NCBI RefSeq assembly: GCF_034314165.1
Contig: NZ_JAVIWK010000001.1
Coordinates: 2,247,001-2,311,000, forward strand
Length of the DNA stretch: 64,000 bases
Direction of reading: 5' to 3'
DNA from: Pseudomonas sp. Bout1
Lineage (GTDB): Bacteria > Pseudomonadota > Gammaproteobacteria > Pseudomonadales > Pseudomonadaceae
Below the pieces are notes generated by a model. That model worked only from the letters and a program-made list of their open reading frames with translations. It had not been told where the DNA came from and made no database searches. This document shows, piece by piece, positions 33,822 through 42,820 of this stretch. How positions within the stretch are numbered: the first letter of the stretch is position 1; every line of letters begins with the position of its first letter. The position numbers and the translations under genes were made by a program.

Positions 33822-34335
33822 CCAGTGCGTGGTGGCAGTGCACCAGGGCGTTCATCAGGTGTTTGCGCACCATGCGCTCGGAAATCCCCAGGCGGCTGGC
33901 GATTTCAGCCTGGCGCAGCCCTTCCAGGAAGTGCATCAGGAACGCCTGCCGGGCATTCAGCCCCAGGCCATCGAGCACGAACGCAATTTGCTCCAGGGCT
34001 TCGAGGGTCAGCAGGATCTGTTCCGGCGATTGCTGGCAGCTTTCCAGCATATCGATGGTCAATGCCAGTTCCCGCAGGTAGGCGTCCTCGATCTGGCGGC
34101 GGCGGGCGCGGTCGATGATCAGGTGGCGCGCCGTGGTCGTGAGGAACGCCCGGGGCTCGCGCATGCCGCCCAGGGCATCGCGGGACGCGAGGATGCGTAC
34201 GAAGGTGTCATGGGACAGGTCGGCCGCGTTTTGCGGGCAACCGAGCTTTTTGCGCAGCCAGCCGAACAACCAGCCATGGTGCTCGGCGTAGAGCATATGG
34301 ACGGCCTGGTTCAAGGGAAGGTCGCTGGCGGACAT
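33814..34335 (-). CDS. FecI-type ECF sigma factor
   Basis: 173 residues. Region 2 covers AEHHGWLFGWLRKKLGCPQNAADLSHDTFVRIL through RHLIIDRARR; region 4 covers LNARQAFLMHFLEGLRQAEIASRLGISERMVRKH. This is the iron-starvation class. A Fur-box-like palindrome is found 14-32 bp upstream of its ATG. It heads the sigma-FecR-receptor unit and is divergent from a LysR gene. Confidence 0.92.
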   Translation of the reverse strand: MSASDLPLNQAVHMLYAEHHGWLFGWLRKKLGCPQNAADLSHDTFVRILASRDALGGMREPRAFLTTTARHLIIDRARRRQIEDAYLRELALTIDMLESCQQSPEQILLTLEALEQIAFVLDGLGLNARQAFLMHFLEGLRQAEIASRLGISERMVRKHLMNALVHCHHALDV

Positions 34336-34348
34336 GGCGGGAGTGTCT

Positions 34349-34367
34349 GCGGATAAGAATTATTCGC
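34349..34367 (-). promoter_or_regulatory. Fur-box-like palindrome before the second ECF sigma gene
   Basis: Read leftward, GCGAATAA-TTC-TTATCCGC is an 8-3-8 inverted repeat with one mismatch. It has the AATAATTCTTAT core often seen upstream of pseudomonad iron-starvation sigma genes. Confidence 0.6.
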
Positions 34368-34488
34368 AAGATTAGCGGTGTGCATGGAACGAAAGCAAGC
34401 GTGGGTCGGGAAGCGCTCTATATTTATGCGGCCTGTGCTGATAAACAGAGCAGGTGAATCCACAAGTAGATACCCGGTGTAATCAATC

Positions 34489-35412
34489 ATGAAGCGCCAT
34501 TTCGAAGACCTGCAGCTGGGCAGCATCGAGCTGTTCTGCCTGGCCGCCGAGGCCAGCAGCTTTACCGCCGCCGCCCAGGTGGCCGGGGTGACCCCGGCGG
34601 CGGTGAGCCGCAGCATCTCGCGGCTGGAGGAGCGCCTGGGTTCCCGGCTGTTTGTGCGAACCACCCGCAGCATCCGCCTGACCGATGGCGGCCGGACCTT
34701 TTTCGAGCAATGCCGCCAGGCCCTGACGCAACTGGTGGAAGCCCAGCAGGAAATGATGGGCGCGCAATCGGTGCCGTCCGGGCTGTTGCGCATCAGTATC
34801 CCGACCACCTATGGCCATCACCGTATCCTGCCGCTGCTGCCGAAGTTTCGTGCGCTGTACCCGCAAGTCACCGTGGACATCCACATCAGCAACCGCAACA
34901 TCGATTTCGTCGCTGAAGGCTATGACCTGGCCATTCGCGTGCGGGCCCAACCGGACTCGACGCTGATCGCGCGGTTGCTCGAAGACGCCAGGCTGGTGGT
35001 GGTCGCGGCACCGGCGTATCTGCAACGCGCCGGCACGCCCCTGGCCCTGGAGGACTTGCCGGCCCATGAGTGCATCCAGTACGAATTGCCAAGCAACGGG
35101 CGGCGCATTGCCTGGTTGTTCCAGGCGGATGGCAAGGAGCGGGAGTTTGCCGGGGAGGCGGGGTACAGCTGTTCCGACGATGTGCTGGGTGGCGTCACCC
35201 TGGCCAAGCACGGCGCGGGGTTGTTCCAGACCTACAAATTCATTGTGGAGCAAGAGTTGGCCAACGGCAGCCTGGTGGAGGTCTTGCAACCTTACGGCGG
35301 GCGTTCGCGGCCGTTTACCTTGCTGTATCCCCACGGTCGCTACGTGCCGCATCGGGTGCGCGCGTTTGTCGACTTTCTGCTGGAGCACCGTGCCGAGTGG
35401 GCGGCGCAGTAG
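34489..35412 (+). CDS. LysR-family transcriptional regulator
   Basis: 307 residues. The HTH is at residues ~14-50 (FCLAAEASSFTAAAQVAGVTPAAVSRSISRLE) and the effector-binding domain from ~95, of the CrgA/DmlR-like subgroup (LLRISIPTTYGHHRILPLLPKF). It is divergent from the sigma gene at 33814-34335 and convergent with a TetR gene whose 3' end overlaps this gene by about 98 bp. The target is not evident. Confidence 0.9.
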   Translation: MKRHFEDLQLGSIELFCLAAEASSFTAAAQVAGVTPAAVSRSISRLEERLGSRLFVRTTRSIRLTDGGRTFFEQCRQALTQLVEAQQEMMGAQSVPSGLLRISIPTTYGHHRILPLLPKFRALYPQVTVDIHISNRNIDFVAEGYDLAIRVRAQPDSTLIARLLEDARLVVVAAPAYLQRAGTPLALEDLPAHECIQYELPSNGRRIAWLFQADGKEREFAGEAGYSCSDDVLGGVTLAKHGAGLFQTYKFIVEQELANGSLVEVLQPYGGRSRPFTLLYPHGRYVPHRVRAFVDFLLEHRAEWAAQ

Positions 35413-36019
35413 CGGCAGATAAATCCCAGGTCAGCATCAGTTGGCCAATCGCGTTGTCGATGGTGTTGGCATCCACGCCATCGCGAGCGAGGATCGACAC
35501 GCCCTGCAAGAAACTGTCGTAGACCGTAGCCATGGCGCGGGCGTTGGTCTCGGCCGGTAACTGGCCAGCGCTGATGCCACGCTCTACGCAATGCACGATG
35601 CCCGCCCTTGTGCGTTCGCGGGAATGGGTCAGGGCATGAGTCACTTGCGTGTTCTCGGGGGAGGGCGCGCTCATCACGCCCAAGGCCACCATGCAGCCCT
35701 TGGGGTGGCCGTCTTCACACTGCATGCGCGCCGATTGGCGCAGCGCGGTCTCGATGGCCTGGCGCGGTGGCAGGCTGTCATCCCACAGGCATTCGGTGAC
35801 CTGGGCGTACGTCGCCAGGTAACGCTGCACGCATTCCTGGAACAGCGCGTCCTTGGAGCCGAACGCCGCATAGAAACTCGGCGCGGAGATGCCGCCGCCC
35901 AATCCGGCTTTCAACTGGCTCAGGGACGTCGCGTCGTAACCGTGCTGCCAGAACAGGTGCATGGCCTGTTCCACGGCCTGTTCGCGGTCGAAGGTGCGGG
36001 GGCGGCCCATCTGCGCCAT
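35315..36019 (-). CDS. TetR-family transcriptional regulator with 3' overlap
   Basis: 234 residues from the ATG at 36019, which has AGAGG upstream; the frame itself is open to 36076. The HTH lies around LSQLKAGLGGGISAPSFYAAFGSKDALF, and the domain up to LMLTWDLSA has normal TetR length. A further ~32 residues (ATAPPTRHGAPAESRQ onward) are low-complexity and antisense to the end of the LysR gene, which suggests that an original stop near 35412 was lost. It is divergent from the MFS gene at 36149, with a dyad between them, so it is its probable repressor. Confidence 0.85.
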   Translation of the reverse strand: MAQMGRPRTFDREQAVEQAMHLFWQHGYDATSLSQLKAGLGGGISAPSFYAAFGSKDALFQECVQRYLATYAQVTECLWDDSLPPRQAIETALRQSARMQCEDGHPKGCMVALGVMSAPSPENTQVTHALTHSRERTRAGIVHCVERGISAGQLPAETNARAMATVYDSFLQGVSILARDGVDANTIDNAIGQLMLTWDLSAATAPPTRHGAPAESRQTRAPDAARSDRGDTAR

Positions 36020-36100
36020 GTGGAAATCCTCTCGGGTGATGAGATAAATACTAGTCGATACATAAGTCGTTGACAACGCTGGATGACTCGCCCAACATTT

Positions 36101-36126
36101 ATATCGATCGGTATTTAACTCGATAT
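36101..36126. promoter_or_regulatory. Putative TetR operator
   Basis: ATATCGA (36101-36107) and TCGATAT (36120-36126) are exact inverted repeats with a 12-bp spacer, midway between the divergent TetR and MFS genes. A related GTCGATAC lies near 36053. Confidence 0.45.
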
Positions 36127-36148
36127 CCCTTGTTCAAGGAGTTTCCCT

Positions 36149-37372
36149 GTGACCCCCTCAAGTACCTTATCGGCAGGCGCCGTTCCCGACCGTTTACCCA
36201 TCGGCGCCTTGCTCGCCCTGGCCATGACCGGTTTCATCTGCATCGTCACCGAAACCCTGCCGGCGGGCTTGTTGCCGCTGATCAGCGAAGGCCTGGCGAT
36301 TTCGCCGTCGATGGCCGGGCAGATGGTGACCGCCTACGCCCTGGGCTCGGTGCTGGCGGTGATCCCGCTGACCATCGCCACCCGCGGCTGGCGCCGGCGC
36401 AATGTGCTGTTGCTGACCATCATCGGTTTTTTGCTGTTCAATTCAATCACGGCGTTGTCGTCCCACTACGGGCTGACACTGCTGGCGCGGTTTCTCGCCG
36501 GGATGGCGGCCGGGCTCGCATGGAGCTTGTTGGCCGGGTATGCGCGGCGCATGGTGGCGCCGCATCAACAGGGCAAGGCACTGGCGCTCGCGATGGTGGG
36601 CACACCGATCGCGTTGTCTCTCGGGGTGCCGTTGGGTACATGGCTGGGTGGGTTGGTGGGCTGGCGCACGACATTTGGCATCATGTCGGCGCTGACGTTG
36701 GTGTTGATTGCCTGGGTGTTGGTGAAGGTGCCGGATTACCCCGGCCAGTCGGCCCATCAGCGCATGCCGCTGCGCAAGGTGTTGACCACTCCGGGTGTGC
36801 GGCCGGTGCTGGCGGTGGTGATTGCGTGGATGCTTGCCCACAACATTCTCTACACGTACATCGCGCCGTTTGTGATGCCGGCGGGGTTGGTAGACCGCGT
36901 GGACCTGGTGCTATTGGTGTTTGGTGTGGCAGCGCTGGTGGGGATTTGGCTGACCGCCAAATTAGTCGAAACGGCATTGCGCACCACCGTGTTGACCAGC
37001 CTGGCGGGCTTTGCGGCGACGTGCCTGGCGTTCGGTTTTCTGGCGGACGTGCCCGGGGTGATTTATATCGGTGTGGCGGTATGGGGCTTGAGTTTTGGCG
37101 GCGCGGCGACGCTGCTGCAAACCGCATTGGCGGATGCCGCTGGAGAGGGGGCAGACGTGGCGCTGTCGCTGAATGTGGTGGCGTGGAACTGCGCGATTGC
37201 GGGCAGTGGTGTGGTGGGCGGGGTGTTGCTCGATACCTGGGGCGTGGCGTCATTCCCGTGGGCGATGCTGGTGTTGCTGGCGGTGGGTTTTGCAATGGTG
37301 TGGCGTGCGCGACTCCATGGCTTTACGCCGGGGCACAGGGCGCACGGCAAACCCGCAGCCGCCGCACACTGA
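36149..37372 (+). CDS. MFS transporter, DHA1 (arabinose-efflux-permease-like)
   Basis: 407 residues and 12 predicted membrane segments. The N-terminus IGALLALAMTGFICIVTETLPAGLLP and the block LLARFLAGMAAGLAWSLLAGYARRMV are typical of the YdhP/AraJ-like efflux group. The GTG start has AAGGAG about eight bases upstream. It probably exports a small toxic compound under control of the divergent TetR. Confidence 0.88.
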   Translation: MTPSSTLSAGAVPDRLPIGALLALAMTGFICIVTETLPAGLLPLISEGLAISPSMAGQMVTAYALGSVLAVIPLTIATRGWRRRNVLLLTIIGFLLFNSITALSSHYGLTLLARFLAGMAAGLAWSLLAGYARRMVAPHQQGKALALAMVGTPIALSLGVPLGTWLGGLVGWRTTFGIMSALTLVLIAWVLVKVPDYPGQSAHQRMPLRKVLTTPGVRPVLAVVIAWMLAHNILYTYIAPFVMPAGLVDRVDLVLLVFGVAALVGIWLTAKLVETALRTTVLTSLAGFAATCLAFGFLADVPGVIYIGVAVWGLSFGGAATLLQTALADAAGEGADVALSLNVVAWNCAIAGSGVVGGVLLDTWGVASFPWAMLVLLAVGFAMVWRARLHGFTPGHRAHGKPAAAAH

Positions 37373-37390
37373 GTGTGGCAGCCGGGCAGG

Positions 37391-37687
37391 TCAACTGCCT
37401 TTAACGAGCATGTACTGGTTGAAGTTTTTGATGTGATCGTCGAGGTTGTCCTCAAGCATCATCCGGTACTGGTCACAGAAATACTTGAGCATTGCCTCAC
37501 GCGCCTGGGCCATTTCTTCGCCGGATTTAAAGCTGCGGGCGCTGACCCAGGCATTGAAGCGGGTGGTGCCGAACATCATCGAGGCGCTGACTTTGCCCAG
37601 GTCGGCGAATTCCCGGAACTGCTCGTTCGACAGCTCGATGTGCGCGTCGGCGCGATCGTAGAAGCCGTTGTCGGTGGTGTCTGGCAT
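37391..37687 (-). CDS. DUF3144 family protein
   Basis: 98 residues from the ATG at 37687 with GGAAGG ten bases upstream; the longer frame to 37738 is not supported. The sequence (FYDRADAHIELSNEQF, then MMFGTTRFNAWVSA, and KYFCDQYRMMLEDNLDDHI) matches a small cytoplasmic family common in proteobacteria with no known role. No membrane segment or metal motif is seen. It is convergent with the MFS gene, 18 bp apart. Confidence 0.85.
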   Translation of the reverse strand: MPDTTDNGFYDRADAHIELSNEQFREFADLGKVSASMMFGTTRFNAWVSARSFKSGEEMAQAREAMLKYFCDQYRMMLEDNLDDHIKNFNQYMLVKGS

Positions 37688-37769
37688 TGCGGTTACCTTC
37701 CTGTTCGTGAGTGCGGCGAAGGTACCGCCGCGTCCCACGGGAAGGCAACCACGTTGGCAGATTCGGGCC

Positions 37770-39062
37770 TCATTTATTGCGCGTCACCCGCCACACGGTG
37801 TTGGCCAGGTCATCGGCAATGATCAACGCACCCCGTGGGTCAACAGTCACACCCACCGGCCGCCCACGCGTCTTGCCGTCTTCACCACGAAAGCCCGTGG
37901 CGAAATCCAGCGGTTCACCCGCTGGCCGCCCGTCGCGGAACGGCACGAAGATTACCTTGTAGCCCACCGGGTTATCGCGGTTCCAGCTGCCGTGCTCGCC
38001 CACGAATACACCGTCGGCGAACTTCTCGCCCATGGCCGGGATAGAGAAATCGACGCCCAGTGCCGCGACGTGGGAACCCAGGCTGTAATCCGGTTTGATC
38101 GCGGCGGCGACCTTGGCCGGGTTCTGTGGTTGGGCGCGGGTGTCGACGTTCTGGCCCCAATAGCTGTAGGGCCAGCCGTAGAACTTGCCTTCGCGTACCG
38201 AGGTCAAGTAATCCGGCACCAGGTCCGGCCCCAACTCATCCCGCTCGTTCACCACTGCCCACACTTGCCCGGAGCCTGGCTGAATGGTCAGGGCGGTCGG
38301 GTTGCGCAAGCCGGTGGCGTAAGGCTTGTGGGCGCCGGTGGCAGCGTCGATCTGCCAGACCATCGCCCGGTCAATCTCGACCTCCATGCCGCGCTCGGTG
38401 ATGTTGCTGTTGGAGCCGATGCCCACGTACAGCGAGCGGCCATCGGGGCTGATCGCCAGGGATTTGGTCCAGTGATGATTGATCGCGGCGGGCAGGTCGG
38501 TGACGGTAGTGGGCGGGCCGCCGGCTTTGGTCTGGCCATCCTCGTAGTCGAAGCGCACCAGTGCATCCTGGTTGGCCACGTACAGCTTGCCGTCGGCAAA
38601 TGCCAACCCATACGGTGCGTTGAGGTTGTCGGCGAACACGGTTTTCAACTCATAGGTGCCGTCGCCGTCGGCATCGCGCAGCAGGGTCAGGCGGTTGCCG
38701 CCCTTGACCTTGGTGTTGCCCTCGGCCTTGATCACGCTGGCGATCACGTCCTTGGGCTTGAGTTTCGCCGCGCTGCCGCCCCGGCCTTCCGCGACGAGGA
38801 TGTCGCCGTTTGGCAGCACCAGGGTCTGGCGCGGGATCCGCAGGTCGGTGGCGATGGCCGTGACGCTGTAACCCTCGGGCACCGTGGGTTTCTGCTCGCC
38901 CCAGGCCACCGGTTCGGCGATCTTCATGCTGGGCAGAAGGCTGCGCTGGGGTTCCGGCAGCTTGGGGTCTGGGCCGCGAGCTTGGGTGCTGTCGGCTTCG
39001 CCACCGCAGGCGCTCAATAACATCGCCATGCTTAAAACGGTCAGTGCGCCGGAATGCTTCAT
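37770..39062 (-). CDS. PQQ-dependent sugar (sorbosone/glucose) dehydrogenase-like lipoprotein
   Basis: 430 residues from the ATG at 39062, which overlaps the preceding DUF2231 stop by 4 bp. The N-terminus carries a lipobox LLSAC, so it is likely anchored in the envelope. The rest is a six-bladed propeller of the soluble glucose/L-sorbosone dehydrogenase family: LRIPRQTLVLPNGDILVAEG, LNAPYGLAFADGKLYVAN, GLRNPTALTIQPGSGQVWAVVNERDELG and GVFVGEHGSWNRDNPVGYKV. It would oxidise an aldose or related sugar with PQQ in the periplasm. It is encoded with a small DUF2231 membrane protein that may serve as its membrane partner. Confidence 0.87.
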   Translation of the reverse strand: MKHSGALTVLSMAMLLSACGGEADSTQARGPDPKLPEPQRSLLPSMKIAEPVAWGEQKPTVPEGYSVTAIATDLRIPRQTLVLPNGDILVAEGRGGSAAKLKPKDVIASVIKAEGNTKVKGGNRLTLLRDADGDGTYELKTVFADNLNAPYGLAFADGKLYVANQDALVRFDYEDGQTKAGGPPTTVTDLPAAINHHWTKSLAISPDGRSLYVGIGSNSNITERGMEVEIDRAMVWQIDAATGAHKPYATGLRNPTALTIQPGSGQVWAVVNERDELGPDLVPDYLTSVREGKFYGWPYSYWGQNVDTRAQPQNPAKVAAAIKPDYSLGSHVAALGVDFSIPAMGEKFADGVFVGEHGSWNRDNPVGYKVIFVPFRDGRPAGEPLDFATGFRGEDGKTRGRPVGVTVDPRGALIIADDLANTVWRVTRNK

Positions 39063-39487
39063 TGGCCACCTCCGGAACGCAGGCTGGTCAGCCCGACCCA
39101 CGTGGTCACGCAGGCCAGCAGGGTCACAATCGCGGACAGCACCAGGCCCGACGGCATCACGGCCCACGCATCCTTCGCATGTTCGAAGGCGTTGACCAAC
39201 CCCAGCGCCCAGGTCACCAGCAACAGCAGCAAGTACAGCGTGGGGCGCCCGGCCTTGCGGTCGGCGCGCACCAGGTTGACCAATGCAAACAACCCCGCCA
39301 GCCCACAGAACACCAGGGCGCCGGCGATCAGCCAGGCGGCGAAGTTGCTCCATTGAATCTGGTAGGTCTGGGTGTAGGCAATGTCACTCAGCAAGGCGCC
39401 GAGAAACAGTGGGACGGTACCGGCAAGCAAGGTCGCGTGAAGCGGGCCAGGCGTGCAGCGGTAGGTGAGGGCGGTGGTGACGGTCAC
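39059..39487 (-). CDS. DUF2231 family membrane protein
   Basis: 142 residues, four predicted transmembrane helices (for example LLAGTVPLFLGALLSDIAYT and LIAGALVFCGLAGLFALVNLV). The GTG start has AAGGAG six bases upstream. DUF2231 proteins resemble small cytochrome-like or quinone-associated membrane subunits, and co-transcription with the sugar dehydrogenase gene suggests an electron-transfer link. That is inference. Confidence 0.85.
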   Translation of the reverse strand: MTVTTALTYRCTPGPLHATLLAGTVPLFLGALLSDIAYTQTYQIQWSNFAAWLIAGALVFCGLAGLFALVNLVRADRKAGRPTLYLLLLLVTWALGLVNAFEHAKDAWAVMPSGLVLSAIVTLLACVTTWVGLTSLRSGGGQ

Positions 39488-39507
39488 GGGCGGCTCCTTA
39501 TCGTTGA

Positions 39508-39536
39508 GCGGCCCTGATGAGGCTCATCAGGGCCGC
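39508..39536. terminator. Strong hairpin downstream of the ProP-like gene
   Basis: GCGGCCCTGATGA and TCATCAGGGCCGC form a perfect 13-bp stem with loop GGC. It lies 75 bp past the stop of the transporter gene that is read leftward, and 21 bp before the DUF2231 start. A T-run is absent, so it may attenuate or insulate rather than fully terminate. The rest of the 120-bp gap shows no gene. Confidence 0.5.
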
Positions 39537-39610
39537 GCTGACTGCGCTTAAGGAAGGAGCGTGATGCTTGCGCGTTAGTTCACCGGGTATTCGTTTCTAA
39601 ATATGTTGCG

Positions 39611-41113
39611 TCAATTGATGCGTGGATGCTGCTGCACCAGGTTCTCGCGCTTGGCTTCCAGCTCGGCGATTTGCGCGTCGATGTCTTCGATCTTCTGTTC
39701 GATATTGTCTTCATGCTCCTGCAGCAGCTCTTTGGCTTCCTCCAGATCCGAAGCCGCCGGTGCCGCGCCGCGCAGGGGTTTGTTGGCGGTTTCTTTCATG
39801 GTCAGCGCAGTGAAAAGGCCCAGCACGGCGAACACCATCAGGTAGTAGGCCGGCATGTACAGGTTGTTGGTGGTTTCTACCAGCCAGGCCATGGCGGTCG
39901 GCGTCAGGCCCGCGACCAGGATCGAAATATTGAAGGCACTGGCCAACGCGCTGTAGCGAATGTGCGTAGGGAACATCGCCGGCAGGGTGGACGCCATCAC
40001 GCCGATAAAGAAGTTGAGCACCACTGCAATGATCAGCAGCCCCGAGAAAATCAGCCCGAGTTTGCCGCTGTTGATCAGCATGAACGCCGGAATGGCGAGG
40101 AAGAACAGGGCGATGCTGCCGATGAGGATGAAGGGTTTACGCCCGACTTTGTCGCTGACAAAGCCAATCAGCGGCTGCACGAACAACATGCCGACCATGA
40201 TCGCGATGATGATCAGCACGCCGTGGTTTTCGCTGTAGTGCAGGTTGTGCGACAGGTAGCTCGGCATGTAGGTGAGCAGCATGTAGTACGTGACGTTGGT
40301 CACCACCACCACGCCGACGCACGTCATCAGGCTGCGCCAGTGTTTGGTGGCGACTTCCTTGAACGACACTTTCGGGCCGCCCGCCAAGCCTTCGCGATCG
40401 CCTTGTTCGAGCTGTTCCACGTGCTGTTGGAAGGCCGGTGTCTCTTCCAGGGCGTGGCGCAAGTACAGCCCGATCATGCCCAACGGCAGGGCGAGGAAGA
40501 ACGGCAGGCGCCAGCCCCAGGACTGGAACGCGTCTTCGCCGATCACCGCAGAAATCAGCACCACCACACCCGCGCCGAGGACGAAGCCGGCGATGGAGCC
40601 GAAGTCCAGCCAACTGCCGAGGAAGCCGCGCTTGCGGTCCGGGGCGTATTCGGCGACGAAGATCGAGGCGCCGGTGTATTCGCCGCCCACCGAGAAGCCC
40701 TGGGCCATCTTGGCCAGCAGCAACAGGATCGGTGCCCAGATGCCGATCGAGTCGTAGGAGGGGATCAGCCCGATGGCAAAGGTGCTCAGGGACATGATCA
40801 CGATCGTCGCCGCCAGGACCTTCTGCCTACCGTATTTGTCGCCCAACCTGCCGAAGAACAAGCCGCCCAGCGGGCGGATCAGGAACGGCACCGAGAAGGT
40901 CGCCAGGGCAGCGATCATTTGTACGCTGGGGGACGCCTCGGGGAAAAACACCTTGCCGAGCACATAGGCGACGAAGCCATACACCCCGAAGTCGAACCAC
41001 TCCATGGCGTTGCCCAGCGCAGCGGCGGTGATCGCCTTGCGCATCTTGGCGTCGTCGACAATGGTGATGTCATCCAATCCAATCGGATTGACGGTTTTCT
41101 TGCGTGATTTCAT
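39611..41113 (-). CDS. proP: ProP-like MFS osmoprotectant:proton symporter (MHS family)
   Basis: 500 residues, 12 membrane segments. The N-terminal block AALGNAMEWFDFGVYGFVAYVLGKVFFP and the loop GRLGDKYGRQKVLAATI are characteristic of the metabolite:H+ symporter family. The cytoplasmic C-terminus (residues ~455-495, from SDLEEAKELLQEHEDNIEQ) is a heptad-patterned coiled coil as in E. coli ProP, where it tunes the osmotic threshold. This makes uptake of proline or betaine under high osmolarity likely. Confidence 0.9.
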   Translation of the reverse strand: MKSRKKTVNPIGLDDITIVDDAKMRKAITAAALGNAMEWFDFGVYGFVAYVLGKVFFPEASPSVQMIAALATFSVPFLIRPLGGLFFGRLGDKYGRQKVLAATIVIMSLSTFAIGLIPSYDSIGIWAPILLLLAKMAQGFSVGGEYTGASIFVAEYAPDRKRGFLGSWLDFGSIAGFVLGAGVVVLISAVIGEDAFQSWGWRLPFFLALPLGMIGLYLRHALEETPAFQQHVEQLEQGDREGLAGGPKVSFKEVATKHWRSLMTCVGVVVVTNVTYYMLLTYMPSYLSHNLHYSENHGVLIIIAIMVGMLFVQPLIGFVSDKVGRKPFILIGSIALFFLAIPAFMLINSGKLGLIFSGLLIIAVVLNFFIGVMASTLPAMFPTHIRYSALASAFNISILVAGLTPTAMAWLVETTNNLYMPAYYLMVFAVLGLFTALTMKETANKPLRGAAPAASDLEEAKELLQEHEDNIEQKIEDIDAQIAELEAKRENLVQQHPRIN

Positions 41114-41242
41114 GGGAGTTACTCAGCCGCAGGTCCATTTCGATGCCACTGTTTTGGTGGCATGCGCTTATTGGGTCAGATACATGCGGACACTGAATAA
41201 TTCACCAATGGCTGGTTTTTTTTGTTAACGGCGCTGGAGCGG

Positions 41243-42133
41243 TCAGATGATTCGATCGCCGCCCAAGGAATCCCGCTGCATCGACTGCAGGTTTTTCTCG
41301 ATGGTTTCGCAGAGGGCTTCCATCTGGATCTGGTGCTCGCTGTCACGAAACGGGCTTTGCAAATCGGTGCCGATGCGCTCGATGGCCAGCAGCATAAAGC
41401 CCACCACCGTGGACGCCAGCGGGGTGAACCAGCCCAGGGATTCCACCAGGCCCACCGGCACGATCAGGCAGAACAGCGAAATGAACAGCCGTGGGAAATA
41501 CACGTACGGGTAGGGCAGCGGCGTGTTGGCGATGCGCTCCATGCCGCCCTGGCTGTTGGACAAGTCCACCAGGGTCGATTCCAGCCGCGCCAGGCGAATA
41601 CTGTCCAGGCGCCCGGCCTTGTATTCCTGGGCCAGCAGCGCCGCGGAACCATTGAGGATGTCGTTGGAAAAGTTATTGGTGGTGGTACTGCGGGTGAACT
41701 CTTCCGCCGGCAGAAACGCGCGAATCTCATCCGGGCACGGCTGGCCCCGCAGGTGGGCTGCCAGGCAGTTCACATACGCCACGTGACGGCGCAGCAGGGT
41801 CGCCTTCATCGGGTTGACCTCGTGGTGCGGGTCATCCAGCAGCGTCAGCACTTGCCGGGCAAAGCTGCGGGAATTGTTGACCATCGCCCCCCACAACGTG
41901 CGCGCTTCCCACCAGCGGTTGTAGGCGCTGCTGTTGCGGAAACTGATCAGCACCACCAGCGCCGAACCGAGCAGTGTGAGCGGCATCAGCGGCAGGTTGA
42001 TCTTGCTGTTGAGGAACAGCATGAAGTCCACGGTGACGGCGATATCCCACAGCAGCAGCCAGAACAGCGCCCAGCCCACATAGCCCATGGTCTTGATGAT
42101 CAAGCGGTATTTTTTGACGATGGCAGCTTTCAA
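41243..42133 (-). CDS. Bestrophin-family channel protein
   Basis: 296 residues, the normal size for bacterial bestrophins (UPF0187/YneE). Landmarks are TLLGSALVVLISFRNSSAYNRWWEARTLWGAMVNNSR near residues 50-90 and the neck-forming hydrophobic helices. They form pentameric ion channels in the inner membrane; bacterial members studied conduct cations. The start is a TTG with GAGG about seven bases upstream. It stands alone. Confidence 0.88.
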   Translation of the reverse strand: MKAAIVKKYRLIIKTMGYVGWALFWLLLWDIAVTVDFMLFLNSKINLPLMPLTLLGSALVVLISFRNSSAYNRWWEARTLWGAMVNNSRSFARQVLTLLDDPHHEVNPMKATLLRRHVAYVNCLAAHLRGQPCPDEIRAFLPAEEFTRSTTTNNFSNDILNGSAALLAQEYKAGRLDSIRLARLESTLVDLSNSQGGMERIANTPLPYPYVYFPRLFISLFCLIVPVGLVESLGWFTPLASTVVGFMLLAIERIGTDLQSPFRDSEHQIQMEALCETIEKNLQSMQRDSLGGDRII

Positions 42134-42219
42134 ACGGAAACCTCGCGGCGAGCGGTGAGCATCAATGCCCTAGCTCGGACGCTGTTTACCGGGTAAAGGT
42201 TCGCCGGGGTGCTGCGCCG

Positions 42220-42726
42220 TCAGGCCTGAAGGGTCAGGACGAAACGGTTTTCGCCTTGGGGCGTGTGGCCTGGTACTGGCTGTTCAGGCACGAACCCGCA
42301 ACGGCTCAGGACTTTTTGTGAGCCCACATTCTCCGGGTACACGTACGCCACCAATTGCTTGAGTGCCCAGCGCACCTTTGCCTCGTGGATAAGATGGTTC
42401 AGCGCCAGGGTTGCCAGCCCTTGCCCGCACGAGCGCTCGCCCACGCGGTAACCGACTTCGGCAGAGCCCTTCGGTGAATCGATGCTTTTCAGATTGGCGC
42501 GACCGACGATTTCGCCACTGGCGTCTTCGATCACGAACGGGTGCCAGGCGCCGGTGGCAAGGCCGGATAAATAACCGTCAATATGCTCGGCGACGCCCTG
42601 CGTTGAGTAGAACGAAGGGTCGCGCGCTTCGATATGCGACTCGAACCACTCACGGTTGAGGGCTTCGAAGGCCAGCAATGCTTCAGTGTCCGTACTTCTC
42701 AGCTCGCGAACGCGAAATGACGTCAT
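42220..42726 (-). CDS. GNAT-family N-acetyltransferase (RimJ/RimL-like)
   Basis: 168 residues, with the acetyl-CoA loop in VGYRVGERSCGQGLATLALNHLI (the Q/R-x-x-G-x-A pattern) and the C-terminal motif VYPENVGSQKVLSRCGFV typical of the ribosomal-protein or small-molecule acetylating branch. GAGGTG precedes the ATG. It is divergent from the trmK-like gene; the target is unknown. Confidence 0.88.
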   Translation of the reverse strand: MTSFRVRELRSTDTEALLAFEALNREWFESHIEARDPSFYSTQGVAEHIDGYLSGLATGAWHPFVIEDASGEIVGRANLKSIDSPKGSAEVGYRVGERSCGQGLATLALNHLIHEAKVRWALKQLVAYVYPENVGSQKVLSRCGFVPEQPVPGHTPQGENRFVLTLQA

Positions 42727-42820
42727 TGATCACCTCTTCCTGGCAATTGTGCGGTGAGCAAGCATACCCCATCAGTTATCCTGAACCGATCAGCCCAATC
42801 GCGGCAAAAAGGAACGGCAG

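Noticed and set aside
39626..41107. 493-residue frame antisense to the ProP-like gene
   Set aside because: Composition is dominated by Gln, Arg and His, as expected of the complement of a membrane protein; no start context.
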